In this document: one piece after another, positions 8,501 through 13,843 of the stretch | Position numbering within the stretch: position 1 is the stretch's first letter | Layout: the number at the start of each line of letters is the position of its first letter | NCBI GenBank assembly: GCA_031254175.1 | Contig: JAIRUY010000180.1 | Coordinates: forward strand, 1-13,967 | Origin: Treponema sp. | GTDB lineage: Bacteria > Spirochaetota > Spirochaetia > Treponematales > Breznakiellaceae | Direction of reading: 5' to 3' | Length of the DNA stretch: 13,967 nt | Program-made: the position numbers and the translations under genes | The notes under the pieces: generated by a model | The model's database searches: none | Seen by the model: only the letters and a program-made list of their open reading frames with translations | Told to the model about the DNA's origin: nothing

Positions 8501-9193
8501 TTCTTCAAAATAGGTTTCTGCCTTTACATAGGTATTTTCCCGCTGTGATACATTTCTTTTTTCGGAACTCAGAGGATAATTGGTTTTAGGTGAAGATGAT
8601 GCAGTAACCTTTAGGAGTTCCCTTCCGTCAAGAGCAATAAAGGTGATTTCGTCATAAAGCGGAATAAAATCATAATCAAAAAGATCCGGCCTTCGGGTGC
8701 GAAAGCCGTTCATGTCGTTATTTTCGCTGTTGGATGAAAAGCCGCCTATACGCCTGTGACCGAGCTGACCCGTCAATATCCACGATTGTCCGTCCTGCGC
8801 AAGTTCCCATTTGCCTTTTCTTTTAAGCCTTCCTTGTTTGTTTTCTATAAATTGGCGGTAATTTTCTTCGGACGGCGTTATGCCGGCAAGGTACAGAATG
8901 TCTTTGTCACGCGCATAAAGAAAATTGGCAATATCAATCGCTGTGTCAGTGGTCATTCGTTCGATGTTTTCAGTTGCGATATCATTCAGGGCGTCGGCGG
9001 CTTCTTTTGTTGCTAAACTTACGAGAGTTCCTGAGAGTATCATGAACTGCCGCCATGAGGCGAAGGTCAAGACAACAAGCGGAATAAGGCTTACACTCAT
9101 AAAGATTATGATCATTTTACCGCGCATTCCCAAGCCTATTTTGTTCCAGACAAAACTCCACAACCGGCTCAGGATGTCTGTTTTTTTAGCCAA
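5513..9193 (-). CDS. Membrane hybrid sensor histidine kinase: Cache-like sensor, HAMP, PAS, HisKA-HATPase, two receiver domains
   Basis: This 1226-residue two-component sensor has a first transmembrane helix at about 26-46 and a very large extracytoplasmic region (about 47-530). Segments such as AFIWDYKCRNISHPRHHSIV (350-369) and GFDPETGEPQIPWLE look like the Cache-type sensors of other hybrid kinases. A second helix follows (531-552), then HAMP (about 553-600) and PAS (about 601-700). The kinase core has phosphoacceptor H723 in SHEIRTPLN, N-box N836/N840, DTGIGI (873-878) and GGTGLGL (902-908). Receiver 1 has D966/D967, phosphoacceptor D1011 and K1062. Receiver 2 has E1101/D1102, D1147, T1185 and K1207. 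No HPt domain is visible, so phosphate probably leaves through a separate carrier. The start is a TTG at 9193 with AAGGA about 10 nt upstream; an ATG at residue 23 is an alternative. No regulator gene adjoins it, so ligand and output are unknown. Confidence 0.93.
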   Translation of the reverse strand: MAKKTDILSRLWSFVWNKIGLGMRGKMIIIFMSVSLIPLVVLTFASWRQFMILSGTLVSLATKEAADALNDIATENIERMTTDTAIDIANFLYARDKDILYLAGITPSEENYRQFIENKQGRLKRKGKWELAQDGQSWILTGQLGHRRIGGFSSNSENNDMNGFRTRRPDLFDYDFIPLYDEITFIALDGRELLKVTASSSPKTNYPLSSEKRNVSQRENTYVKAETYFEELTELKKGEIYVSDVIGAYVPSNYIGMYAPDIVETAAQARGYDIEYDPEKQAYAGKENPNGQRFEGIVRWASPVSNAHGETIGFVTFALNHDHIMEFVDRITPMNERYTALPSAFEGNYAFIWDYKCRNISHPRHHSIVGFDPETGEPQIPWLESSIYDKWQANGAEKWTDFIKDWPLFDNQSRNKTPAPALTRAGLVGLDGRYLNNAPQCTGWMDLTEDGGSGSFYILWSGLYKLTTAAAIPYYTGQYAPSYSNDYTLRGFGIVTIGAGLEDFTNPAVEIEKQLQFTVTNSLKHTLRRSLITSAITLVLVALIAIQLASFLTGNITNLVNGVSLFKAGKRFFRFNAPVKDEFGTLADAFDAMADNIEKSESGPLVIIDMDHRVIHMNRHGLEVCKKTLPEVIGALYSDVSLYPPNTKYCPIAAFEKGIEAEAIYHEPSRRYLKGVANYFLDNNGDKIGFIISSIDVTEIQTAKEYADHASKAKGDFLSNMSHEIRTPLNAIIGMTAIGSSAAVLERKDYCLNKINDASKHLLGVINDILDMSKIEAEKLEISLAKFNFEKMLQKVVDVIIFKVDEKHQKLNIKMDKNIPPMIIGDEQRLAQVITNLMSNAVKFTPNDGSIGLTVMLLSDEDGLCTIQIEVSDTGIGISDEQKPRLFRAFEQAERSTSRKFGGTGLGLAISKRIIEMMGGMIWIKSEIGCGSVFSFTIKARRGSESRESLLVPGTNWTNIRVMALDDDPVVLEFFKTLGGQLKITCDTAASWQEALALIKQNRHYDLYFLDWRMPEMSGIEISQKIKEANDTKPVIVMISSTEWVTIEKEARAAGVDRFLQKPLFASSIVDCINECLGKVERPMIQTENKNLEGYRIILAEDVEINREIVQTLLEPTMLKIDCAVNGTEAVKIYTENPELYDMIFMDLQMPEMGGIKATQMIRDFELELKKTKNQQLSIPIIAMTANVFKEDIENCLAAGMNDHIGKPLNFEEVLNKLSEYLPKKT

Positions 9194-9228
9194 TTAAAAA
9201 CCGTCCTTAAAATCCAAGTGTTACAGAA

Positions 9229-9237
9229 AGTTTATCA
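9229..9237 (-). promoter_or_regulatory. Weak candidate extended -10 of the histidine kinase gene
   Basis: On the minus strand this reads TGA followed by TAAACT (4 of 6 to TATAAT, with the TGn extension). It would start transcription near 9222, leaving a leader of about 28 nt that contains the AAGGA ribosome site. No convincing -35 box is present, so the call is tentative. Confidence 0.3.
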
Positions 9238-9292
9238 CAGAAATCACGCAATTACCACTGGTATGAGAAGGGCTCTAAAAACTTTTGTTTTA

Positions 9293-9321
9293 ATGCCATA
9301 AACAGCCTCTTATGGTATAAT
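9293..9321 (+). promoter_or_regulatory. Promoter of the RqcH-like gene with perfect extended -10
   Basis: TGGTATAAT at 9313-9321 is a perfect extended -10 box. ATGCCA at 9293-9298 (4 of 6 to TTGACA) lies exactly 17 bp upstream of the TATAAT. The ATG of the following gene begins only 6 nt after the last base of the -10 box, so the transcript is predicted to start at or next to the start codon. Confidence 0.6.
9296..9315. promoter_or_regulatory. Inverted repeat in the promoter spacer, possible operator
   Basis: CCATAA (9296-9301) and TTATGG (9310-9315) form a perfect 6-bp inverted repeat with an 8-nt centre. The repeat lies between the -35 and -10 boxes and its right arm runs into the TG extension of the -10. 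A protein bound here would block polymerase. With only 6-bp arms in AT-rich DNA it could also be chance. Confidence 0.3.
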
Positions 9322-9326
9322 TTTTC

Positions 9327-10757
9327 ATGTCTTTGAACTGGAAAGAGATAAATCTTATCCTCGAAGAACTCGATCTTGCGGGCGCTCAGATTCAAGAAGC
9401 CAGGCAAAGCACATTTAATATGATAATTTTCAGAGTGCATAAAAAAGGGGAAACAAAACATCTGCTTGTGTCTCTTTGTTCCGGTTCCTGCCGTTTTCAT
9501 GAAACATTCAGTTCTTTTCCCAAAAGTGAAAAACCACTGCGCTTTGCGCAATTTTTAAATTCTAAAATTGTAAACGGCTATATCCATGAAGCTTTGCAGC
9601 TTGGAGATAACCGCATTGTCCGGCTCATTGTTAAACGCGGCCAGACAGCATATAAACTTTATATCCGCCTTTGGTCGAATGCTGCGAATTTTATTGTAAC
9701 AGATGAAAAAGGTACGGTGTTAGACGCAATGCGCCGGCTGCCCAAGCGCGGCGAGATTACGGGTGCAAGTTTCAAACCCGAAAACATGGAAAAAAAAGAA
9801 AATCAGGCGCGTGAGTTTGAAATAAGAGACATCGAAGGTGACGGGTCTTTTAATAAAAAAATAGACAGTTTTTACTCGGTACAGGCGGGGCCTCTTTCTC
9901 TTGAAACCTTAAGAGAACAGGCAAGGCGTTATTGCGAGGGAAGCATTGGCAGGATAAGCGCCGCGCTGGAAAATTTAAGGGAAAAGCAGTCGTCATTTGA
10001 AAACGCCGGGCAATTTAAAAAATACGGAGACTTAATACTTTCAAATATCAGTAAAATAAAACTGGATGATAAATGGCTGGAAGTACAAGCCGCCGATGTT
10101 ATCAGGATAAGGCTGGAGCCCGGAACAAAACCGCAGGATATGGCAGGGAAATATTATGAGCAGTACAAAAAAGCCAAAAACGGACTTGCGGAAATTCAAA
10201 GAGAAATTGCCGCCGGTGAACAGGAATTAAAGGAAGTAACAGAAAAATTAAACCGCCTTCTTGAAGAAAACAACCCTCTTGTTCTTGCAAAATTACTGTC
10301 AAAGGGGCAGTTTCCCAAACAAAGCGGCGCGCGGGCAAGGGCTGCCCGGTCAAAAAAAGAAAAAGCCCGTCCCGGCCTTGCATTTAAGCGCGGCGACTGG
10401 CTGATTATTGTCGGCAGGGATGCTTCTGAAAATGATGAACTTCTTCGCCGTCATGTAAAGGGCAACGATCTCTGGCTCCATGCGCGTGATTATCACGGCT
10501 CTTATGTATTTATTAAACAGCGTTCAGGCAAAACGGTTCCGCTGGAAATTCTGCTTGACGCAGGAACCCTTGCAATTTTTTATTCAAAGGGGAGAAATAA
10601 CGGCGAAGGAGATTTATTTTATACTCAAGCGAAATACTTGCGCAGGGTAAAGGACGGACCAAAAGGACTGGTTATTCCTGCACAGGAGAAAAATTTGCAT
10701 GTAAAGATTGATGCAGCGCGCCTGCGATCACTCGAAAATTGCAAGGTTGTTGATTAG
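9327..10757 (+). CDS. RqcH/NFACT-family protein (fibronectin-binding A-like), shortened and atypical
   Basis: NFACT proteins bind 60S/50S subunits carrying stalled peptides; bacterial RqcH adds alanine tails that mark the chain for degradation. This 476-residue protein has an NFACT-N domain (1-150, starting MSLNWKEINLILEELDL), then the middle region with KYGDLILSN (232-240) and IRLEPGTKPQDMAGKYYEQY (261-280). A coiled coil follows (about 275-315), then a C-terminal NFACT-R domain with GRDASENDELLRRHVKGNDL (363-382) and WLHARDYHGSYVFIK (383-397). Bacillus RqcH is about 570 residues; the missing length corresponds to the helix-hairpin-helix part, which I cannot find between 150 and 200. The DR motif critical for alanine tailing reads NR here (N95-R96, in GDNRIV). 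It may therefore act in rescue without tailing, or do something else. The start has no ribosome site and follows a promoter directly. Confidence 0.85.
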   Translation: MSLNWKEINLILEELDLAGAQIQEARQSTFNMIIFRVHKKGETKHLLVSLCSGSCRFHETFSSFPKSEKPLRFAQFLNSKIVNGYIHEALQLGDNRIVRLIVKRGQTAYKLYIRLWSNAANFIVTDEKGTVLDAMRRLPKRGEITGASFKPENMEKKENQAREFEIRDIEGDGSFNKKIDSFYSVQAGPLSLETLREQARRYCEGSIGRISAALENLREKQSSFENAGQFKKYGDLILSNISKIKLDDKWLEVQAADVIRIRLEPGTKPQDMAGKYYEQYKKAKNGLAEIQREIAAGEQELKEVTEKLNRLLEENNPLVLAKLLSKGQFPKQSGARARAARSKKEKARPGLAFKRGDWLIIVGRDASENDELLRRHVKGNDLWLHARDYHGSYVFIKQRSGKTVPLEILLDAGTLAIFYSKGRNNGEGDLFYTQAKYLRRVKDGPKGLVIPAQEKNLHVKIDAARLRSLENCKVVD

Positions 10758-10811
10758 CCTTACAAACAACAGGCTTGTTAATTAAATGTTTAAATAGTAG
10801 CTTTATTCCTA

Positions 10812-12041
10812 ATGCAAATAAACTGGAAAAAAAACACAGCTTTGTTTATGTCAGGACAGGCATTGACTCTTTTTGGTTCAATGGTAGTGCAATACGCCAT
10901 TCTATGGCACATTACGCTGATGACGAAATCGGGAACAATGATGACTCTTGTAACCATTGTAGGATTTCTTCCCATGTTTTTTATTTCTCCTTTCGGCGGA
11001 GTTTGGGCGGACAGGTTTAACAGAAAACTTGTTATAAATATTTCTGACGGCGTTATTGCTTTTGTAAGTCTAGTTGTCGCGCTTCTTCTGCTGGCAGGAT
11101 ATACTCATTTGAGTATTTTATTGATATGTGCCGGAATAAGAGGTTTGGGACAGGGAGTACAGATGCCGGCAGTCGGCGCTGTCATTCCCCAGATTGTTCC
11201 GGCGGAACATTTAACAAGAGTAAACGGCATAAATGCCAGCGTACAATCGCTTATTACCTTGACATCTCCAATGGCAGGCGCTGCCATGATGATTTTTTTT
11301 CCGCTTGAAAGTTTATTTTTTCTTGATGTAATTACTGCCGCAATAGGGATAAGTATTCTGATTTTTTTTGTTAAAATTCCGGATCTGAAAAAACATACAG
11401 AAAAGAAAAAAATAAGTTACTTTCATGATCTTAAAGAAGGCTTATATTATATAAAAAATCATAAATTTGTTTTTAAACTGATTCTTTTTTTCGCGATGAT
11501 AATGATTTTTTTTACGCCTGCCTCATTACTTACGCCGCTTCAGGTAGTGCGTAAATTCGGAGATGATGTCTGGCGGCTTTCAGCGATAGAAATTGTATTT
11601 TCGGTTGGTTATATGCTAGGAGGGCTTTTGATTGCGGCATGGGGAGGTTTTAAAAACCGGATGTTTTCAATTGCGCTTGCCTGTTTTCTTGTTGGTTTAT
11701 TGTCTGTAGGACTGGGACTTTCTCCGTTTTTTTGGCTGTATGTTGGTGTTATAGGTTTTGCAGGTATGGTTATGCCTCTTTTTAATACACCCATAATGGT
11801 ATTAATGCAATCCAATGTAGAGCCGGAGTTTATGGGCAGGGTTTTTTCTGTTTTTACAATGGTATCAAGCAGTGTTATGCCATTTGCAATGCTGATATTC
11901 GGACCTGTCACAGATGTAATAAGTATCGATTATCTTCTTGTATTTGCCGGAATTGGGCTGGCGCTTTTAAGCTTTGTTTTGATATCAAACAAAACATTAA
12001 GTAAAGCCGGAGAACCGGTCAAAGAACAGGGTGTTTCCTGA
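10812..12041 (+). CDS. MFS efflux transporter, DHA3 / macrolide-exporter (Mef-like) type
   Basis: This 409-residue integral membrane protein has about twelve hydrophobic helices in two halves, joined by a charged cytoplasmic loop (about 189-218, DLKKHTEKKK). The N-terminal pattern GQALTLFGSMVVQYAILWHI and GFLPMFFISPFGGVWADRFN (51-70) contains MFS motif A (GGVWADRFNRK, 62-72) and resembles the Mef macrolide exporters and EntS. GIRGLGQGVQMPA (108-120) and NVEPEFMGRVFSV (335-347) are also typical of that group. It probably exports a drug or small metabolite by proton antiport, but the substrate cannot be told from sequence. It lies 54 bp after the RqcH-like gene on the same strand and could be co-transcribed. 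No ribosome site precedes the ATG (CTTTATTCCTA), and the next Met (residue 13) is too far into helix 1 to be a better start. Confidence 0.88.
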   Translation: MQINWKKNTALFMSGQALTLFGSMVVQYAILWHITLMTKSGTMMTLVTIVGFLPMFFISPFGGVWADRFNRKLVINISDGVIAFVSLVVALLLLAGYTHLSILLICAGIRGLGQGVQMPAVGAVIPQIVPAEHLTRVNGINASVQSLITLTSPMAGAAMMIFFPLESLFFLDVITAAIGISILIFFVKIPDLKKHTEKKKISYFHDLKEGLYYIKNHKFVFKLILFFAMIMIFFTPASLLTPLQVVRKFGDDVWRLSAIEIVFSVGYMLGGLLIAAWGGFKNRMFSIALACFLVGLLSVGLGLSPFFWLYVGVIGFAGMVMPLFNTPIMVLMQSNVEPEFMGRVFSVFTMVSSSVMPFAMLIFGPVTDVISIDYLLVFAGIGLALLSFVLISNKTLSKAGEPVKEQGVS

Positions 12042-12062
12042 TATATGCGCTGTCTGGAAATT

Positions 12063-12158
12063 ATGTGAAACAACTTAAATTGTTTCACTATTTCCGATTG
12101 AGGGTTATTCGCAAGCGGGTTTAATACCCCGCTGCTCTGCGGTGGAGTTCGTCATTAA
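12063..12158. repeat. Candidate dispersed palindromic intergenic element (two hairpin modules)
   Basis: The 184-bp gap after the MFS gene holds a structured block. Module 1 is a 9-bp perfect hairpin (12065-12073 with 12080-12088). Module 2 is a GC-rich patch: AGCGGG (12114-12119) pairs with CCCGCT (12128-12133), and CCGC (12129-12132) can instead pair with GCGG (12139-12142), so the two pairings compete. On the minus strand, out-of-frame fragments read DELHRRAAGY, stop, TRLRITLNRK, then in another frame IVKQFKLFHII. I remember such peptides recurring among spurious short ORFs from unrelated genomes, which suggests a widespread non-coding repeat rather than a gene. Only one copy lies in this window, so repetition cannot be shown here. 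Confidence 0.5.
12065..12095 (+). terminator. Possible terminator hairpin after the MFS gene
   Basis: GTGAAACAA (12065-12073), loop CTTAAA, TTGTTTCAC (12080-12088) form a perfect 9-bp stem 23 nt after the MFS stop. The stem is AT-rich and the downstream T-run is poor (TATTT), so it may serve as a weak terminator on either strand or be part of the repeat element containing it. Confidence 0.4.
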
Positions 12159-12190
12159 AGTAAGATTTTTGAAAAAAAGTCCGGTTTTTC

Positions 12191-12219
12191 TTGAATCCTG
12201 ACTTTGTAAGCACTAGAGT
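12191..12219 (+). promoter_or_regulatory. Candidate promoter of amrB
   Basis: TTGAAT (12191-12196, 4 of 6) and TAGAGT (12214-12219, 4 of 6) are separated by 17 bp. The expected transcript start is the A of the ATG at 12226, giving a leaderless message. A weak GAG at 12216-12218 is the only ribosome-site-like sequence. Confidence 0.35.
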
Positions 12220-12225
12220 TAATGT

Positions 12226-13062
12226 ATGGACGTTGTACTTGCCCAGAATAAGCGTATTCGCTCACCTGTAGGCTCCGGAATGTTTTATCCCGAAGAAAAA
12301 GACGAAATTCTCAGGTCTTTAAGATCGTTTGGTTTAAATGAGGGTTCCGGCGGACACGCAAAGGCGATTATTGCACCTCATGGCGCGTGGAGCTATTCGG
12401 GAGCGTTGGTTGCAAACGCTTTCTCTTCCGCAATGGGCAGAAGCAGCAGCATCAAAAGAATAGTCATTTTAGGACCGATACATGACAAGCGTGAAAAAGG
12501 GCTTTTTCTGTCAAATTCTTACTCTTTTTTTACACCTTTGGGAAATATAATGGTAGATCGGGAGATTTCCGAAGAACTTGAGTTTACAGGTCAATATTTT
12601 GAAATCAATGATATTCCCCATCTTGGAGAACATTCAATAGAAATTCTCCTTCCTTTTGTAAAATACTGCTTTCCGCATGCGTCAATTGTGCCTGTACTTA
12701 TGGGACAGCCGAGTAAACAGCATATTCAGGATCTTGCCCATGCGTTAAAAACCGTTATTAAGCCGTTACTTGATGAAACTTTAATTGTGATTTCCTGTAA
12801 TCTTTCCAGTAATGATGACAGCCTTACAGCACGGCTTTTGGCAGAAGAATGTTTGAGGCTTTTTTCCGAAAGAAACGCTCCTGCGCTTGCCTCAGCCATT
12901 CTGGACGGACGGCTTAATGCCTGCGGCGGCGCTCTTGTAGTGAGCCTTTTTGACTCAGGCCTTCTTGACAATGCCAGCAGTTGTTTTGTCGCGGATAATA
13001 TGGTCAGCGCAGTCGGAGCCGAAAACAATACTGTCTATTACAGCGAAGTTTCTTTCGTATAG
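12226..13062 (+). CDS. amrB: Memo-like protein, AmmeMemoRadiSam system protein B family, with altered metal-site residues
   Basis: This 278-residue soluble protein is related to human MEMO1 and to the fold of class III non-haem iron dioxygenases. The start RIRSPVGSGMFYPEEKDEI (10-28) matches the family N-terminus (xRxPaVAGxFYP). Conserved pieces follow: APHGAWSYSGA (50-60, H52), LGPIHDK (82-88, H86), GEHSIEILLPF (134-144, H136) and ACGGALVV (232-239, C233). H52, H86 and C233 correspond to the human metal-binding trio H49, H81 and C244. The usual SSDLSHY segment reads ISCNLSSNDD (189-198), so the site Asp and His are replaced by N192 and S195. Bacterial AmrB often sits with AmrA and a radical-SAM AmrS; neither is in this window. 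Its biochemical role is not established even in standard members. The ATG lacks a clear ribosome site. Confidence 0.85.
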   Translation: MDVVLAQNKRIRSPVGSGMFYPEEKDEILRSLRSFGLNEGSGGHAKAIIAPHGAWSYSGALVANAFSSAMGRSSSIKRIVILGPIHDKREKGLFLSNSYSFFTPLGNIMVDREISEELEFTGQYFEINDIPHLGEHSIEILLPFVKYCFPHASIVPVLMGQPSKQHIQDLAHALKTVIKPLLDETLIVISCNLSSNDDSLTARLLAEECLRLFSERNAPALASAILDGRLNACGGALVVSLFDSGLLDNASSCFVADNMVSAVGAENNTVYYSEVSFV

Positions 13063-13075
13063 CCTGTTGTCAGGC
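13062..13075 (+). terminator. Small hairpin at the amrB stop codon, weak terminator at best
   Basis: GCCTG (13062-13066), loop TTGT, CAGGC (13071-13075) form a 5-bp GC-rich stem that begins on the last base of the amrB stop. No T-run follows, so efficient factor-independent termination is unlikely; transcription probably continues into the lipoprotein gene 65 bp away. Confidence 0.25.
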
Positions 13076-13127
13076 AAGCGCCTTAAAATGCCGATAAATT
13101 AAAGAGCTGTTGATTAGAGGTGTCTTT

Positions 13128-13655
13128 ATGAAAAAATATTTAATTATTTTATTTGTTATTGTTATTTTTGCCGCATGCAAATCACCGCCGCCTGTTGTGG
13201 AAGAAACTTTTACAGCAGTTATTGAACATATTGTTGAACCTGAAATTGAGATTATAGAACCGGAATTTGATATCCTCTCAATTGTGATTATTCAGGGAGA
13301 GTTGATAAATACGCAATTTGAAGCAGTATTGAAGATTGATAACCCAAACACTTTTGACATGGAACTTTCTGAGCTGAAATATCAATTATACGGAAACGGT
13401 TTGTTTTGGGCTGACGGCCTTGAAAAAGATATTTTTCTCATTCCCGCTCTCAGTTCAAGTGAAAACAAATTCCGTTTTTCCATGAATTTTATCAATATGA
13501 ACCGCAGGCTTTTGGATGATGTTATTGCAATGCGGCAGGTTCAATACCGTTTTGCCGGTGAAGTTATAGTGCAGGCTTTAATTCCCCGCGTTTTGCCTTT
13601 TACCATGAAATATGATATTTCAGGTCTTTCGGAAGTAAAACCCAAAGCGGACTAA
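13128..13655 (+). CDS. Lipoprotein with a WHy/LEA-2-like domain
   Basis: This 175-residue exported lipoprotein starts at an ATG with AGAGG (13116-13120) seven bases upstream. A TTG at 13110 would place six extra residues before the signal peptide and is less likely. The signal peptide MKKYLIILFVIVIFAAC ends in lipobox FAAC with lipidated Cys17. A short acidic, Pro/Glu-rich linker (about 19-47, with repeated EPEIEIIEPEF) leads to a beta-rich domain. There, VIIQGELINTQFEAVLKIDN (53-72), P73-N74, and ELKYQLYGNGLFWADG (82-97) match the pattern of WHy/LEA-14 domains: a strand, the NPN turn, then a strand with L-x-Y. Such domains occur in desiccation-related and envelope proteins, but no molecular role is known for this one. 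It probably follows amrB in one transcript and ends at a strong hairpin. Confidence 0.82.
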   Translation: MKKYLIILFVIVIFAACKSPPPVVEETFTAVIEHIVEPEIEIIEPEFDILSIVIIQGELINTQFEAVLKIDNPNTFDMELSELKYQLYGNGLFWADGLEKDIFLIPALSSSENKFRFSMNFINMNRRLLDDVIAMRQVQYRFAGEVIVQALIPRVLPFTMKYDISGLSEVKPKAD

Positions 13656-13661
13656 TAATAG

Positions 13662-13702
13662 AGTTGTTCGGAAACTTCAGTTTCTGAACAACTTCCGTTT
13701 TT
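13662..13702 (+). terminator. Terminator hairpin after the WHy lipoprotein gene
   Basis: The arms 13662-13675 and 13680-13693 pair over 14 bp with a single G-T wobble and a TTCA loop. A TTTTT run follows at 13698-13702 after a four-base gap (TCCG). It begins 6 bp after the stop codon. It can also serve as a structural element of the three-hairpin block that continues downstream. Confidence 0.7.
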
Positions 13703-13709
13703 AAAAAGC

Positions 13710-13726
13710 AAAATGCTAAGCATTTT
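13710..13726. repeat. Perfect short palindrome, second hairpin of the block
   Basis: AAAATGCT (13710-13717), A, AGCATTTT (13719-13726) is a perfect 8-bp inverted repeat with a one-base centre; as RNA it would form a 7-bp stem with a TAA loop. It directly follows the palindrome TTTTTAAAAA (13698-13707). Possible roles are a back-up terminator for the minus strand or part of a mobile or dispersed repeat. Confidence 0.5.
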
Positions 13727-13730
13727 ACAA

Positions 13731-13767
13731 GACTTGTTAGACAACCAACCGGGTTGTCTAGCAAGTC
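13731..13767. repeat. Long hairpin, 16-bp stem, third of the block
   Basis: The arms 13731-13746 (GACTTGTTAGACAACC) and 13752-13767 (GGTTGTCTAGCAAGTC) pair over all 16 positions with one G-T wobble and a five-base loop AACCG. No T-run follows on the + strand (CCATTGAA), so it is not a standard terminator for the upstream gene. Its left arm resembles the left arm of the first hairpin (TTGTT then G, then AAC), suggesting related repeats. It lies about 76 bp before the next lipoprotein gene and could be in its leader or be a repeat-element end. Confidence 0.6.
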
Positions 13768-13843
13768 CATTGAAATATTTTAAAGGCAGCCGCTGCTGTT
13801 TAACTTTATTACACTTCGATGTTGAACTTGGAGAGGTATTTTA

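Noticed and set aside
10742..10777. Bulged stem-loop around the end of the RqcH-like gene (GTTGTT with AACAAC, CAAG with CTTG; alternatively AGCCT with AGGCT)
   Set aside because: The pairings are short, mutually exclusive and lack a T-run, so no terminator call is justified; read-through into the MFS gene seems likely.
12171..12190. GAAAAA/TTTTTC inverted repeat upstream of amrB
   Set aside because: Homopolymer arms in AT-rich sequence are easily expected by chance.
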